A stretch of 64,000 nt of DNA from Clytia hemisphaerica (lineage: Eukaryota > Cnidaria > Hydrozoa > Leptothecata > Clytiidae): the NCBI GenBank assembly GCA_902728285.1, contig CACVBU010000616.1, positions 43,681 through 107,680 of the forward strand, read 5' to 3'. The translations under genes were made by a program, and so were the position numbers. The notes below the pieces were generated by a model. That model was given only the letters and a program-made list of their open reading frames with translations, did no database searches and was not told where the DNA came from. Positions 33,676-44,634 of this stretch are shown piece after piece; position 1 is the stretch's first letter; each line of letters begins with the position of its first letter.

Positions 33676-34295
33676 CAGTTAGTCACACTAGCGTCCCGCC
33701 AAAATGCGTATCAAAGATTAATGCTGCGAAAGCGCTATATCGTTTACTTGACTTGCAAGCAAAACTTCTAAAGGGATCCATGGAAAAACAACCCGGTGCT
33801 TTTTAATGAAATTAACATTTTCAAAAACTACGAGAAATTGCCTAAAATTTGAGCCATAGATGAAAAGGTTTGAGCTAAGCCAACTTTGAAAACTAATTTG
33901 AAGATCAACTTCCCAAGAAAAAGATCTACGGGGGAGATGGAACCCACCTTGATCCGCGCACCGCCAGATAGGCTATTTTCCGGAAATTTTGTCGGACCTC
34001 AAACACTGACCCATTTATATGTGCAGAATTATTTTTACTGTAGCGTATAAAGAAGGCCTTAAAAATCAAAGCGCTGTCTCGGGAATTGAATGACAAAATT
34101 TGGTTGGTTGATATTCTGGCTACTGTACGTTCACAATAGGTCATTTTGTCTCATTTTAAGTTTCCAAGTTTTAATTAACTGTCTTGGGAACTTGAACTTA
34201 ATTCAGGTAACTTTCATCCTTGTTGTTGCAAATACATCCTGTAGATGGCTGATGTTGTCTTTTCTGAAAGCTTCATTTCCTAGTGTGACTAACTG
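33676..34295. mobile_element. 620-bp MITE with CAGTTAGTCACACTAG termini and 5-bp target duplication
   Basis: Perfect 16-bp inverted ends, flanked by CTTGA on both sides (33671-33675, 34296-34300). An inverted second copy at 60858-62102 has its own TTAGT duplication. No transposase. Confidence 0.92.
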
Positions 34296-34411
34296 CTTGA
34301 GTTCAGAGTTTCAAAGTAGTTTTAGAAAGTTGCAGATCCCAGTCTAGCTGCCTTCATTGTCTTATGCCAAAATATTTATTACTACCGAGAGTGCCACAAA
34401 AAAAGTTTGTC

Positions 34412-35402
34412 TCTTTAAAACTAATTTTCCCAAATCTAAAAATTTTAAAAGAACTGTTCATATTTCATTGGAAAGAAGAAAGATAAACTTAAATTTTGAT
34501 GGGTCATTCGATTCATTGATTTATTAGATCAAACGTTATGCTCAAATAAAAAAGTTACTTTCTGAAAGTGCTCAAAAACGTTAAAAATCAATCCATCAAA
34601 TTAAACAGAAGCATATTACTTGATACATCAGTATTTTCGCTTCAGTCATTAAAAATGATAATTAGGTGGTCTAAATGATCTTTTGTTATAAGAAGGAAGG
34701 TTGAATTTCAATAAAAGGCAGAAAATTTGTCGAAAAAAGAGCAAAAAATTTCGATAAAGGTAAATTAAATTGATTTTGATTAAGATTTTAAACCCTTTCA
34801 ACCCTTCAGTTTCGAAATTTGTGTGTTTTACTTAAAAATGCTTTTAATCGTGTAAAGGCTATTGGATTGCCAATTTTGAAATAAAAATTTGATGGGTCAA
34901 TTTTCAACGTTTTTGAGCACTTTCTGAAACCCGGGGGGGGGGTACTTAGGCAAAAATAGGTGCTGGGTATGTGCGGACGGTAAGGGTCGGGTTTTTCACC
35001 TTTCAAAGTCTCTCTAAGGGTTACAAAAGTCAGGAAATTTCAAAGTAGTCTCTCTAAGGGTGAGAAAAATCACGATTTTTAGAAAAAAGATTTGATTTTG
35101 AGAGAAAAAATTACAAAAAAGTCTCACTAAGGGTAGGAAATTTTTGAAAATCAGGGAAAATTTTTCGAAAAAGTCTCTCTAAGGGTCACTTTTTCACTAA
35201 AATTTGGTCTCTCTAAGGGTCGGTTTTCGAAGGTCCCATCCGCACATACCCCTCATTCACCAACCCTAGTACCCCCCCCCCGGGTTTTGAAAGCAACTTT
35301 TTTATTCAATTGAGCATAACTTTTGATCTAATGAAACTTAAGTTTAACTTTCTTCTTTCTAATGAAATTGGAATGGTTCTTTTAAAATTTTTAGATTTCT
35401 AG
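34412..35402. mobile_element. Large foldback split by a G/C-run element
   Basis: About 215 bp at the left (CCCAAATCTAAAAATTTT onward to CTGAAAGTGCTCAAAAACG) pairs with the right side (34890-34931 and 35285-35402). A diverged relative of the arm lies near 41490-41590. No coding region. Confidence 0.65.
34932..35284. mobile_element. G-run/C-run-bounded element with CTCTCTAAGGGT phrases
   Basis: Begins CCC plus G run plus TACTTAGG, ends TAGTAC plus C run plus GGG. The flanks TTCTGAAA (34924-34931) and TTTTGAAA (35285-35292) form an 8-bp duplication with one mismatch. TCTCTCTAAGGGT or close variants occur about six times. Confidence 0.82.
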
Positions 35403-37580
35403 AGAATTAACCAATTATTAGCCAATGGACCAGTCTATCTTTATTTGCACTGGTATTTAGTCTTTTTAGTGATTGGACTATAACTGGTGGTGGTGATATC
35501 AGCAAAGTGAATGGCTGTACAGTTTATTGATATAGCTTTGTGGAGATCATTAATTTATATTATAAAAAAGAAGGGACCTATAACTGATCCTTGGGGTACT
35601 AGCAAAAGGTATATTTCGTTCTTTTCAGTTAGTATGTTTAGGGTTGGATCAAGAAATTGGTGGGTTAAATACACTGACTGGATAAACAATTACTCATAAA
35701 ACAGTGAAAAGCCGCAAGCATTGTCTTTAAATTTATTCAGAAAAAAATTATGTTTAAGCTTTTTGTCCACAAAGAACAACGATCATTATTATCATCATAT
35801 CGGTATCGTCATCCATGATGGATGATGGTTAAATTAGTTATAAACTATTTTAAAACAATAACTTCTACTTAACTTAACCTAACTTATGCAGTGCTGCAAA
35901 TCTTCTGCAACTTTGCAATTTTTCGGAGTGCATCAGCAAAACCAGTCAAATTTTCTTGATCAGTCAAGGAATTCGTCCCCTCAAGTCTCAATTGTGATAG
36001 AATTTTTTACCCCAATAGCAGTATAAAATTAATTTTTATATTTTTCATATACGGCAATAACAGTAGTAGGAACTGAATTTGAGATTTAATCAAAATTTTT
36101 GTACAAAATTAATCATATATATTTTTTAAAAACACATCCGATTCTTTTAATAATAAAACTAACTAAAGAACTAACTCAAGATATCAGTAAAACTTTGGTA
36201 TCTTAGTTACAAAACACATAAAAAAATATGTCAAAAAGACGGCTTCAATAACGTCATTTTAACAAAAAACACCGATAATTTCATTTCTGTTAATGTAATT
36301 ACCAGATTTGTTTGTTGCAGATTACCATTCTAACATTATTTAATGAAATGTTTTTTTGAAATTTTGACCACATCGTTACATCTCGGCAAAAACTTAAATA
36401 CGCCACAAGATGCTGTTGTCAGCATTTTTTTGAAATTTTTTTAATTGAATTTTTTACAATCATTAATTTGCATCTTCAGTCAAATATATTGGATATAAAG
36501 TTATCTGTGTTTTTCGCTAGTGACCTTATTGAAACCTTTATTTTAACATCAATGTTTTGCCGATACCTTAGTTAGGATTATTTTATATTTTTTGCACAGC
36601 ACTTTTTGGAATCCTCTCGTTGATATGCTTCTGCTCAGCTATATATGAATTACTCAAAACGATGGGAACCGGTCTGTGTCACACAAGATATGTTTTGTTA
36701 TAATTTGGACGTTTCTTAACTCACCAGAGCTTTAAAGAGAAGCTTTCCTTACATTTATTAACAATCCTTACAGTGTATTTAGTGTACATCACAGCTACAG
36801 TAGGTTGCTTACCATGAGTGCCCTGATTAATTCTCTTGCAGAGAATCCCAGTAGATCTTTGTGCAGCATCTACCCTGCCTCAATCCCAGGGCCAACATCA
36901 TTGACATATTTATTTTGTATGTTATTTTGATAGTTTTACTGTACCCCTATTTATCTATGCAGATCATTAAGGTCAAAATGTTACGATTATATGACTTATA
37001 CTTCACAAGGTATTCAAATTTTTAGATTTATGAAGTAATATTATGTAATGTTTGTGACATCACGAAACAGCTTTTTGGACTATAATTCTTTAAAAAAGTT
37101 TAGAAAAGTTAACATTCATTAACTAACTGACTCGCAACTTGTAAGGACTTGAAAATTATGGGTAATCAGAAGGTCTGAGTGCAGCAAGCTGAGAAAACAT
37201 TCTCCACTTTGCGATATACATGCTAATATATAATTTTGATAGAGATAAAATCTTTCAAAAAGTAGCCAAACATAAATTTTGTGATGCAAAATACTATAAA
37301 CTGAGTGTTTATAGACGAAGTTTGTCGACGAAGAGAGCTGTTAAATCAATGATAAGGTTGTTTCTTTTTTCAATTTTTTTTCTCCATTGTTCTATCGTCT
37401 CTAAAAAAGGGTGACATGATTAGAAGGGGTTTGTGGAGACCAGACCAGGTTACAGTTTTATTTGTATATATATATAGTTAGATTGACTGGTAATTCAAAT
37501 TTTTGCTTTTATTTTGGAAATTGTTCATTCACATAAGATTATCCTTTTGGCTTGTAAAATTTCATTGTTTTCTATCTTTA
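35403..37580. other. AT-rich intergenic stretch before the CYP4-like gene
   Basis: No gene or sharply bounded element recognised. It ends in a half-copy of the GGTCTAATGTC-type MITE end near 37395-37455 and presumably includes the promoter of the P450 gene. Confidence 0.4.
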
Positions 37581-37600
37581 GAATGAAACGTTAAATAATC
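37565..37600 (+). promoter_or_regulatory. Splice acceptor 19 nt upstream of the CYP4-like start codon
   Basis: Pyrimidine-rich TTGTTTTCTATCTTTAG ends at 37581; the ATG is at 37601. It could be the 3' end of a 5'UTR intron or a spliced-leader acceptor. Confidence 0.5.
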
Positions 37601-39064
37601 ATGTGGTTTGTTTACTTATTGACATTTCTGGTAACCCTAATCACTACATTATACATTATATGGAGGATAAATATAGCTAAATTTGTTGGTATAAAGATTG
37701 CTCCTCAACATTATCCTATAGTTGGCTCATGCTTTCATATAGAAACAGAAGCACCAAAGTTTTTCAAACAACTTCGTGATTGGGTCCCACTAAACGGCTA
37801 TTTATTTGTTATATGGTTATTTTGGTATCCTTTTGTTTGGATAGGAAAAGTTGAAGTTGCAGAAGCCGTGCTTAAAAGTCAAGATATCATTACCAAATCT
37901 TTGGTGTATGATTTCCTTCACCCTTGGTTTGGCACTGGTCTATTGACCTCTACTCACCAAAAATGGAAAGTCAGGCGCAGAGCCATAACTCCCTCTTTCC
38001 ATTTCAATATTTTGAATGAGTTCCAGAAAATCTTTATCACACAAGCTGAAGTGCTAGCAGAAAAATTCAGAATCCTGGCCGATAGTGGAGAATCTTTTGA
38101 TGTTCAGATCCCAGTAGGTCTAGCAGCTTTGGATATTATCTGCGAGACTGCAATGGGTGTTACAATCAATGCTCAAAGTGATGCTGACTCTGAATATGTT
38201 AATGCTATCAATGCTGGAAACAAGTTGCTTCAAGAACGCCAAAAATATCCATGGCTTTGGCCTGATTTCATATACTGGAAAACTGGTTCAGGAAAATTTT
38301 TTAGAGAGAAATTGAACATTTTGCAAGGTTTTACAACAAATGTCATTAATGATAAAGTAAAGGAAAGAGGCTCGGATCAAGCTGCGGAAAAGAAAGCTAA
38401 AGCATTTATGGATATGTTGTTGGATCTATATGAGAAAAATGAAATCGATATTGAAGGAATTAGAGAGGAGGTTGATACATTCATGTTTGAAGGTCACGAT
38501 ACAACTGCTGCTGGCTTAAGCTGGACACTGTTCATGCTTGGTTTGTATCCAGAAATCCAACAAAAGTTACACAATGAGATTGATAAAGTTGCTGATCAGG
38601 AGGGAGATTTGGTTGAGAAAATAAAAAGCATCAAGTATTTGGAGTATGTTATTAAGGAAGGGTTACGTCTACATCCTCCTGTGATGGTTTACGCTCGTGT
38701 TCTAGAGAAAGCTGGTCAAATTGATGGTATTACCATGCCCAAAGGTACACAATTGGTGATTGATGCTTTTTCATTGCATACAAATCCAGAGTACTGGGAT
38801 GAGCCAATGAAATTCAATCCTGAGCGGTTTTCAGAGGAGAAATATGTAAAGCGTAATCCATATTGTTATGTACCATTCTCAGCCGGTCCAAGAAATTGTA
38901 TTGGGCAGAAATTTGCAATGTTGGAAGAGAAAGTTTTGTTGTATCATGTTTTGTTAAATTTTGAAGTAGTTGCCATGCAAAAAGAGGAAGATGTAGCTGC
39001 TTGTTTTGAAATCATTCATAAATCAGAAAACGGATTGATGGTTAAGTTGAAACACAGAGAATAA
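37601..39064 (+). CDS. Cytochrome P450, CYP4-family-like, single coding exon
   Basis: 487 residues, a normal microsomal P450 length. It has an N-terminal membrane anchor (residues 3-25, hydrophobic) and the substrate-recognition/C-helix segment WKVRRRAITPSFHF; the oxygen-binding I-helix motif is FEGHDTTAAG (G298, D300, T301). The ExxR pair of the K helix is E353/R356 (KEGLRLHPP), and the haem-binding loop FSAGPRNCIGQ has the axial Cys433. These words, especially the conserved Glu in EGHDTT, are typical of CYP4 enzymes, which oxidise fatty acids and related lipids at the omega end in the endoplasmic reticulum. The substrate here is not known. The whole coding region is one exon. AATAAA overlaps the stop codon, and another lies at 39498. 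It sits upstream of TMEM170 on the same strand. Confidence 0.96.
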   Translation: MWFVYLLTFLVTLITTLYIIWRINIAKFVGIKIAPQHYPIVGSCFHIETEAPKFFKQLRDWVPLNGYLFVIWLFWYPFVWIGKVEVAEAVLKSQDIITKSLVYDFLHPWFGTGLLTSTHQKWKVRRRAITPSFHFNILNEFQKIFITQAEVLAEKFRILADSGESFDVQIPVGLAALDIICETAMGVTINAQSDADSEYVNAINAGNKLLQERQKYPWLWPDFIYWKTGSGKFFREKLNILQGFTTNVINDKVKERGSDQAAEKKAKAFMDMLLDLYEKNEIDIEGIREEVDTFMFEGHDTTAAGLSWTLFMLGLYPEIQQKLHNEIDKVADQEGDLVEKIKSIKYLEYVIKEGLRLHPPVMVYARVLEKAGQIDGITMPKGTQLVIDAFSLHTNPEYWDEPMKFNPERFSEEKYVKRNPYCYVPFSAGPRNCIGQKFAMLEEKVLLYHVLLNFEVVAMQKEEDVAACFEIIHKSENGLMVKLKHRE

Positions 39065-39607
39065 ATATGGACTAAGATAAAGGAATGAACATAAAATATT
39101 TTTTATTTTATCTTCAAATTCTCAACTCGGGCTACTTTTCGAAAGGTATGATTCATGTTTGTTTTGAAAGGACTTAGAACCCAGATCATACACCCATTCA
39201 AACTTTACCAAATATCTCTCAAGGAATTGAAAATAACACAGTATTGTCTTTCATTCATTTTTGTTAAGCGATGATTTTTTCATTCAGGAGATATATAATA
39301 ACTTAATTTATTAATTTGTAAATAACATTTGAGCCAGCAGGTACATACTGTACTACTGCAGGTACACAGGCAAATTTATTTTTGGTTATAATTCTTGGTT
39401 AAATATTAGGATCACTTTTCATTTGTATCTTTAACTGTTGCAGCTTTATTATTGGTATATTTTAATATGTATGCACTTTTAGTTCCACTCATTTTTTAAT
39501 AAATAAATTCCATATATTTCTTTTGCTTTTTAAAAATAGGTCTAGTCTGTCTTGCGTTAGAAATAATTCCCGTAACATTAAAAGGTAAACGTCTTATCTA
39601 CCAGTAT
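39065..39607. other. 3' flank of the CYP4-like gene
   Basis: Probable 3'UTR and downstream sequence; AATAAATAAA at 39498-39507 is a likely polyadenylation signal. Nothing else seen. Confidence 0.5.
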
Positions 39608-40052
39608 GTGCCACTAACTCGATCGGGAAGATTCTTCCAAAATTGGAAGATTCTTCCGAAATGGGAAGAATCCTCCCGAACGGGAAATTAACTTAACACC
39701 CAAACGGGTTAACGGACTTCCAGATCGGGAAGAAGCGAGAAACTAAGGAAAACTCGATCGGGTTGGAACTTCCTGTTTGGGAAGTTTACGCAGTTTTTTC
39801 ACAATTTAACAAGATTTCTACGGTAAAGTCTACTTTTCTTTCGGTGAAAAACCTTAAAATTTGATGCTTCTTCACCTCCAAAAAGTTTCAACTTTCGCCG
39901 GTCATCGTACAGCTTCGCCGAGATTCAGTCAATTTTCAACTTCCCAAAGAGGAAGAATCTTCCAAAACGGCAGAAAAAAATAGAGTAAGTTCTTCCCGTT
40001 CGGGAAGGTTCTTCCCATTTCGGAAGAATCTTCCCGATCGAGTTAGTGGCAC
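39608..40052. mobile_element. 445-bp foldback with CGGGAAGAATCTTCC phrases
   Basis: Inverted ends GTGCCACTAACTCGATCGGG (about 25 bp identical, then repeats). The interior carries more than eight variants of GGGAAGATTCTTCC in both orientations. I could not find a target duplication. Confidence 0.75.
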
Positions 40053-40190
40053 AGACTGTCTACATGATGAGTGCTTTAAAGGCCTGAAGACCTTTCCAGC
40101 TTACTGTATTTTACATGTATAATCCTAGGGTTAAATACTGCACACTCTACGGAGCTTTGTAAACCTCAACAAAAATGTCACAAATACCTA

Positions 40191-40268
40191 CCTTAAGGGA
40201 AGAAATTTTCGCGGAAGAAATTTTCGCGGAATTTAATTTCGCCTCGCGAAAATTTCTTCCCTTAAAGG
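40191..40268. mobile_element. 78-bp TA-flanked hairpin of the GGCGG-AATTTAATTT family
   Basis: CCTTAAGGGAAGAAATTTTC at the left and its inverse at the right, TA at 40189-40190 and 40269-40270. The core is AAATTTTCGCGGAATTTAAT. Ends match those at 19740 and 55804. Confidence 0.8.
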
Positions 40269-40444
40269 TACTCTATTTTTGACTACAATCCTTAGAGAAA
40301 TATGACTTTTAGAACATCCATTCGTGTACCAGGTTTCTTCAGATGTTGCCAAAATATTTATAACTCATCAATGGACACACCGACACACTCAGCACTTACT
40401 ACAAGATGTTTGAAGAAATTTTGATATTTCCATTTAATACTATT

Positions 40445-40476
40445 TATTATTTTCTTTTAAGAAAAAGTAAAAAAAA
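40445..40476 (+). promoter_or_regulatory. Splice acceptor 15 nt upstream of the TMEM170 start codon
   Basis: TTATTTTCTTTTAAG ends at 40461; the ATG is at 40477. Confidence 0.5.
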
Positions 40477-42017
40477 ATGTCCATCACAAGTGAAAATCCC
40501 ACAACAACTTTAACTGGATTTAACGGTATAAAAATGTTTTAATCTTTTTTAACGCCTCACAATGGAGGGTCAGTGTGACGCACTTTGCAAACAAAAAGAT
40601 TCGATCATTTTGAGTGTAATTTTAAACACTATAAGAACAAACCGTACGGTTTATTTCATTGCCATTGGAAGAATCTTTGTACTAAAAATACACCGAGAAA
40701 ATAAAGAACTGATTTACAATTTCTACACGGTGTTTCATGCCGGCGCAATCCTAAGACGATGAAGATTTTATATTTTATTTTGAATAAAATCTACATTGAT
40801 TGAAACTTGCATTGCCTGAAGGTGGCGCCAGCATGAAACATTGTGGTTCTTTTCATTTGACTGTACTAACAATGATAGGTCTGTTCACACGTACAACACA
40901 TTCTCCTGTCATTTTTAACTCTCAATCCGATAAATGAATGACAAAAATTTTTTCCCTATCTTATTTTTGTTTTAAACTATTTTAGAAATTTGGTACAAGA
41001 TCTTTTTGTATTGTTTGGGATCGAATGCCTTCATTCATGTGATTGCCGCCTTCATTGCACTTCGAGCACTTCATAAACACAAATACGGACGGTACCTACC
41101 CATTGCAATCATCGTGTTTGGATTTCTGTATCCTATCAGTGGAGGTTTCATTACAAGTATGCTAATATTTCCATGTGAATGAGAAACCATCGCAATTCCC
41201 AGTTTTTGGGTCTTTAAATCGTCTTTTTTATGGTGAAGTTTCAAGAATTTTCTTATACCGAGTTTAGGCGAACTATAAAAAAAGCCTGTGGGGTTAATTC
41301 ATTCATATAATTTGATTGTTACTTTTTAACAATATTTCACCTTATTTTTATGATATGTTCTAAACATATAGCAACAAATGTCAATAAGTCAAATAGCGCT
41401 TTGCTGCATCAAACAAGGAAAAAACAATGATACCGCGTGTCCCAGAAAAGAGTCCCCCTCATTGAAGTGAAATTTCTTGAGAACTACAGTATGAACTGTT
41501 AAAGAAACAATCTTTTTGCATTGGAAAGAGGAGGGATGAACTTAAATTTTGAGGGGTCATTTTATCAAATTTGGTTAAAAGCATCTAAAGTTAAAGCTAA
41601 ATGGTAAAACATTACTTCTCAAAAAAGTTGACAAAAGGCGAAAAACGAGGATATCTAATCATCATATTAGTTCTTCTATTGTTTTCTTTGTCTAATTTAA
41701 CGAACATTCATGGGTATCATTAGAGACGTAATGCTTTTTCAAGCCCTAAAAATTCAAAATCTTAGGAACATTTTGTGCCTTTGTACAATAAATTTAATAC
41801 CCTCATTTTACCCTGAAATGCCATTAGATTTGTGATATTAGGCTGGTTAAAAATTTTTGTCTAAAAGTCTTAATTTCGTATTTTAGGTTGTTGTATTGCT
41901 TGGATATACACAGCAGCCAACTATGCAATGGAGGTTCAAATGTGCGCCATTTATGGTGTGGGACAGACCTTTTTCTTGGTGGTAGTGTCCTTTATTAGGT
42001 TGTATGGAACACTGTAA
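40477..42017 (+). CDS. TMEM170: Transmembrane protein 170, three coding exons
   Basis: Exons 40477-40525, 40986-41156 and 41887-42017 join with GT/AG introns into 351 nt, encoding 116 residues. None of the exons lies in a long ORF, so the gene is easily missed. Exon 2 encodes EIWYKIFLYC and HKYGRYLPIAIIVFGF; exon 3 encodes GVGQTFFLVVVSFIRLYGTL and a TAA stop. These line up in order with animal TMEM170A/B (EMWYGVFLW, HKYGRF, GTGQTFCVLVVSFLRIL, from general knowledge of the family), and length and C-terminus agree. The family is a small three-pass ER/nuclear-envelope protein linked to ER sheet shape in human cells; the exact role here is inferred. Both exon junctions keep the frame (phase 1). 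It lies between the CYP4-like and DUSP genes, same strand. Confidence 0.93.
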
Positions 42018-42765
42018 TGAATAGCTTTGAGGTCATACAGCTTATGTAGTGATAAAAGCTATAAAATAGTTTCATCTTTGCCTCAATTTGAACATGACTG
42101 GGGAAACTCGTGGAAATCAAGAAATCAAGAAATTGGTGATTCGGGTAAATTAATAATCATTTGTATGTGGAACTTCTAATATGGATTTTCTGTTTTACGA
42201 AATCCTTTTAGATTTATTGATCCTTTTCAAGGCTGTATAAACATTGTAACGTGTTGCTTTGAGTCAATACAGCTAACAAAGTAATGAAGCTATCCCAGAG
42301 CAAATTTCGCCTATCTTGGTCATTTGTTTAACTTTGAAGATGGCCATGGCCAGTTTCAAGGCTGTATAAACATTTTAACGTGTCACTTTGAGTGTATACA
42401 ACTGACACAGTAATGAATAGCTTCATAGCGACAGAGCTGATGTCGTCTACCTTGGTTTTTTGGTTTAATTTAAATATGGCTAAGGAAACACATAGAAATC
42501 AAGAAACTCGCATAGTAATTCGTGTGCAAGAATGATTTTACTAGCTAAAGGCTGAGGATTTACCAATCTCCAACGTGGATGTCCTGTTTCACGAAATCAT
42601 GTTGGAGTTCATCTCTATCGATCCTTTTCAAGGCTGTACCCCCTATAAAACATTGTAGTGTACAGCTTGATTCAATACAGCTACAACATAGCTGATCTTG
42701 GTTATTTCTTTTAATTTAAACATGGCTAAGGAAGCACAAATCATGACATGCGCATCATAACTCGT
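42005..42765 (+). repeat. Degenerate repeats of 140-400 bp directly after TMEM170
   Basis: Starting at the last TMEM170 codons, phrases such as TTCAAGGCTGTATAAACATT, CAGTAATGAATAGCTT, ATACAGCT and GAAATCAAGAAA(T/C)T recur around 42015-42150, 42230-42350, 42355-42540 and 42620-42770. Spacing is irregular. They include the probable 3'UTR. Confidence 0.65.
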
Positions 42766-42963
42766 GTGAAGGAATAAGGACTCTTTCAATATGAAAATGA
42801 CTGAAAAGGTCAAACCCATGCAGTTCTGGTTATTGATAGTCATTTTATCGATCATGACTATCAAAGATTTATCCCAAACATAGTGTTTCCCGTATCATAA
42901 TCGGTCCTCTGCAATTTCATTGCTGTTTAACAGTAATGGCGCTGTTTGTTGGCTGACTTAATA

Positions 42964-43505
42964 CAGTTGAACTCATGTAATTCGAATTCTAAAGAGACCA
43001 AGATTTTTGTTCGAATTACATGAGTTTCGAACTAAATGAGTTTTCATATTTTTGACCTGATTTGATGAAAAAAGACTTTCCCAGGTTTACTTTTGAACAA
43101 TTTTGTATTTTCGAGCTAGAATGATGAAATGCTAGTATAAATAATCTTGACACAAAAATTTAAAAGTCAATTCATAATTCGATTGTTTCATTTTCTGCTC
43201 TTGTTCCTTGGAAATCTCCTCAGATCTTCTGAATCAGTGGGGTGATGGTCGATGACTCGAAAAGAGTCATCTTTTTGAGAGTGTCAATAGCCTTGTCAAT
43301 CAATAAAGTCGAAAATTCGAATTACATTAAACTTTCTTGATGGGACCTGAAATTCTGTTCGATTTGAATGATTTTTCGATTTACATGGGTTCGAATTATA
43401 GGAGTTTTTTTAAAGGTTTTCAAGGTAAATTCTGAGGGGACCCACGGAATCTGTTCGAATTAGGTGAGTATTCGAATTATAGTTCGAACTACATGAGTTC
43501 AACTG
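42964..43505. mobile_element. 542-bp TA-flanked MITE with TTCGAATTACATGAGTT phrases
   Basis: Ends CAGTTGAACTCATGTAATTC and inverse (one or two mismatches), TA at 42962-42963 and 43506-43507. The interior repeats TTCGAATTACATGAGTT-like words at least eight times. The end style (CAGTTGAAC, TA target) suggests a pogo/Tc1-like mobiliser. Related words occur at 63600-63740. Confidence 0.82.
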
Positions 43506-43546
43506 TAGCTTTGAGTTAAATAATATTTGTGAAGCTTGGATTCGTT

Positions 43547-43800
43547 AAGGCCGGTCTCCACTTGCGTGCGCTGCGATCGCTCTTTTCGAGCAAAGCTTCC
43601 ACGCTATTGGTCAAAAGAAAAATGAAGCAACTCCATTGGCGCGATCTGACGTAACGGTTGCGCGCTTGAAAAAAAAGTTGAAATACATTCAACTTTTTTT
43701 CCAAGCGCGCGCTGCGTTTTTATGACGTAATCTTTTCTCCAAGCAAAAATGATTGAAGCCAAAGTTGCGATCACAGTGCGCGCAAGTGGAGACCGGCCTT
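43547..43800. mobile_element. 254-bp MITE with AAGGCCGGTCTCCACTTGCG ends
   Basis: Inverted ends of 20 bp plus a further internal hairpin around AAAAAAAGTTGAA/TTCAACTTTTTTT near 43665-43700, and GCGCGC-rich phrases. Flanked by TT (left) and TA (right); superfamily not resolved. Confidence 0.8.
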
Positions 43801-44612
43801 TATGCGGTTATACGGTTTTGATGGGTTCACATATTATACATGTCTTGTAAAATTTTGCGGGGGAAATGACTTTGCTTTATTTATTTATTTGTTATTTGTT
43901 TATACTGTTTACTTTATATGTTTCACTTTGATAGAGATCGGCAAACTGAGCAAAAAAATATACTGCAACTTTTTTCCAACTTTTGTGGATCAGAAGTTAT
44001 GGGCGTTTTTGTAGTCAAAATAAAAATGAAGAAAATTGGAGAATTTCCAAATTCTGCGTAAATTTATGCCAAATGAAAGACCTTTTTACCACAAAAATTT
44101 GAATAATTTGATCCAGAATGATTGGAAATTTGTTGTAGTACATTTTTTGCTTAGTTTGAAGAGCTCTATACACGTGGTATAGGTCTTCTTCGATTTTGAA
44201 GAACCCCCAAAAATCAATTTTAGCCTTAAGAGTTTTGTCTGAAAAAGCAAATTACGAAAAAACTACAGGTTTTAATTTAAAGCTTTGTAACATTTACAAA
44301 ATCTGAATCAGCACTCTCAAATTGAGTAAGGTTATAGAATAAGGTTACAGGAATTGTTCTTTTATTTTTGAAGCCTTATCAATCCACTGGCGATGGCGTA
44401 TTTCAATAAATTCACTTTTACTGTCTTTGTACACCTTTTGAAGGGTGATTTCAAAAGCATGCAACTTTTAAATAATGTCAAACTTTAACACGGACTTATT
44501 TCTTTCTGCTGTGGGGTAATTCATAATGTTAAGTAGTTGCAAAGTAAAGGTCATTCATGCAACAAGATAATAAGTCTGTACAGTTATACCCTATATTTTA
44601 TTTTTGTTATAG
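43801..44612. other. Intergenic stretch before the DUSP gene
   Basis: AT-rich, no gene recognised; the last 20 bases form a pyrimidine-rich splice-acceptor (TTTTATTTTTGTTATAG, ending 44612) 22 nt before the DUSP start codon. Confidence 0.45.
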
Positions 44613-44634
44613 AGGTATGAAAAATTTATAAAAA

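Noticed and set aside
40562-40762. 66-codon ORF as a separate gene
   Set aside because: It lies within the first TMEM170 intron, has no recognisable domain and no supporting splice or context signal.
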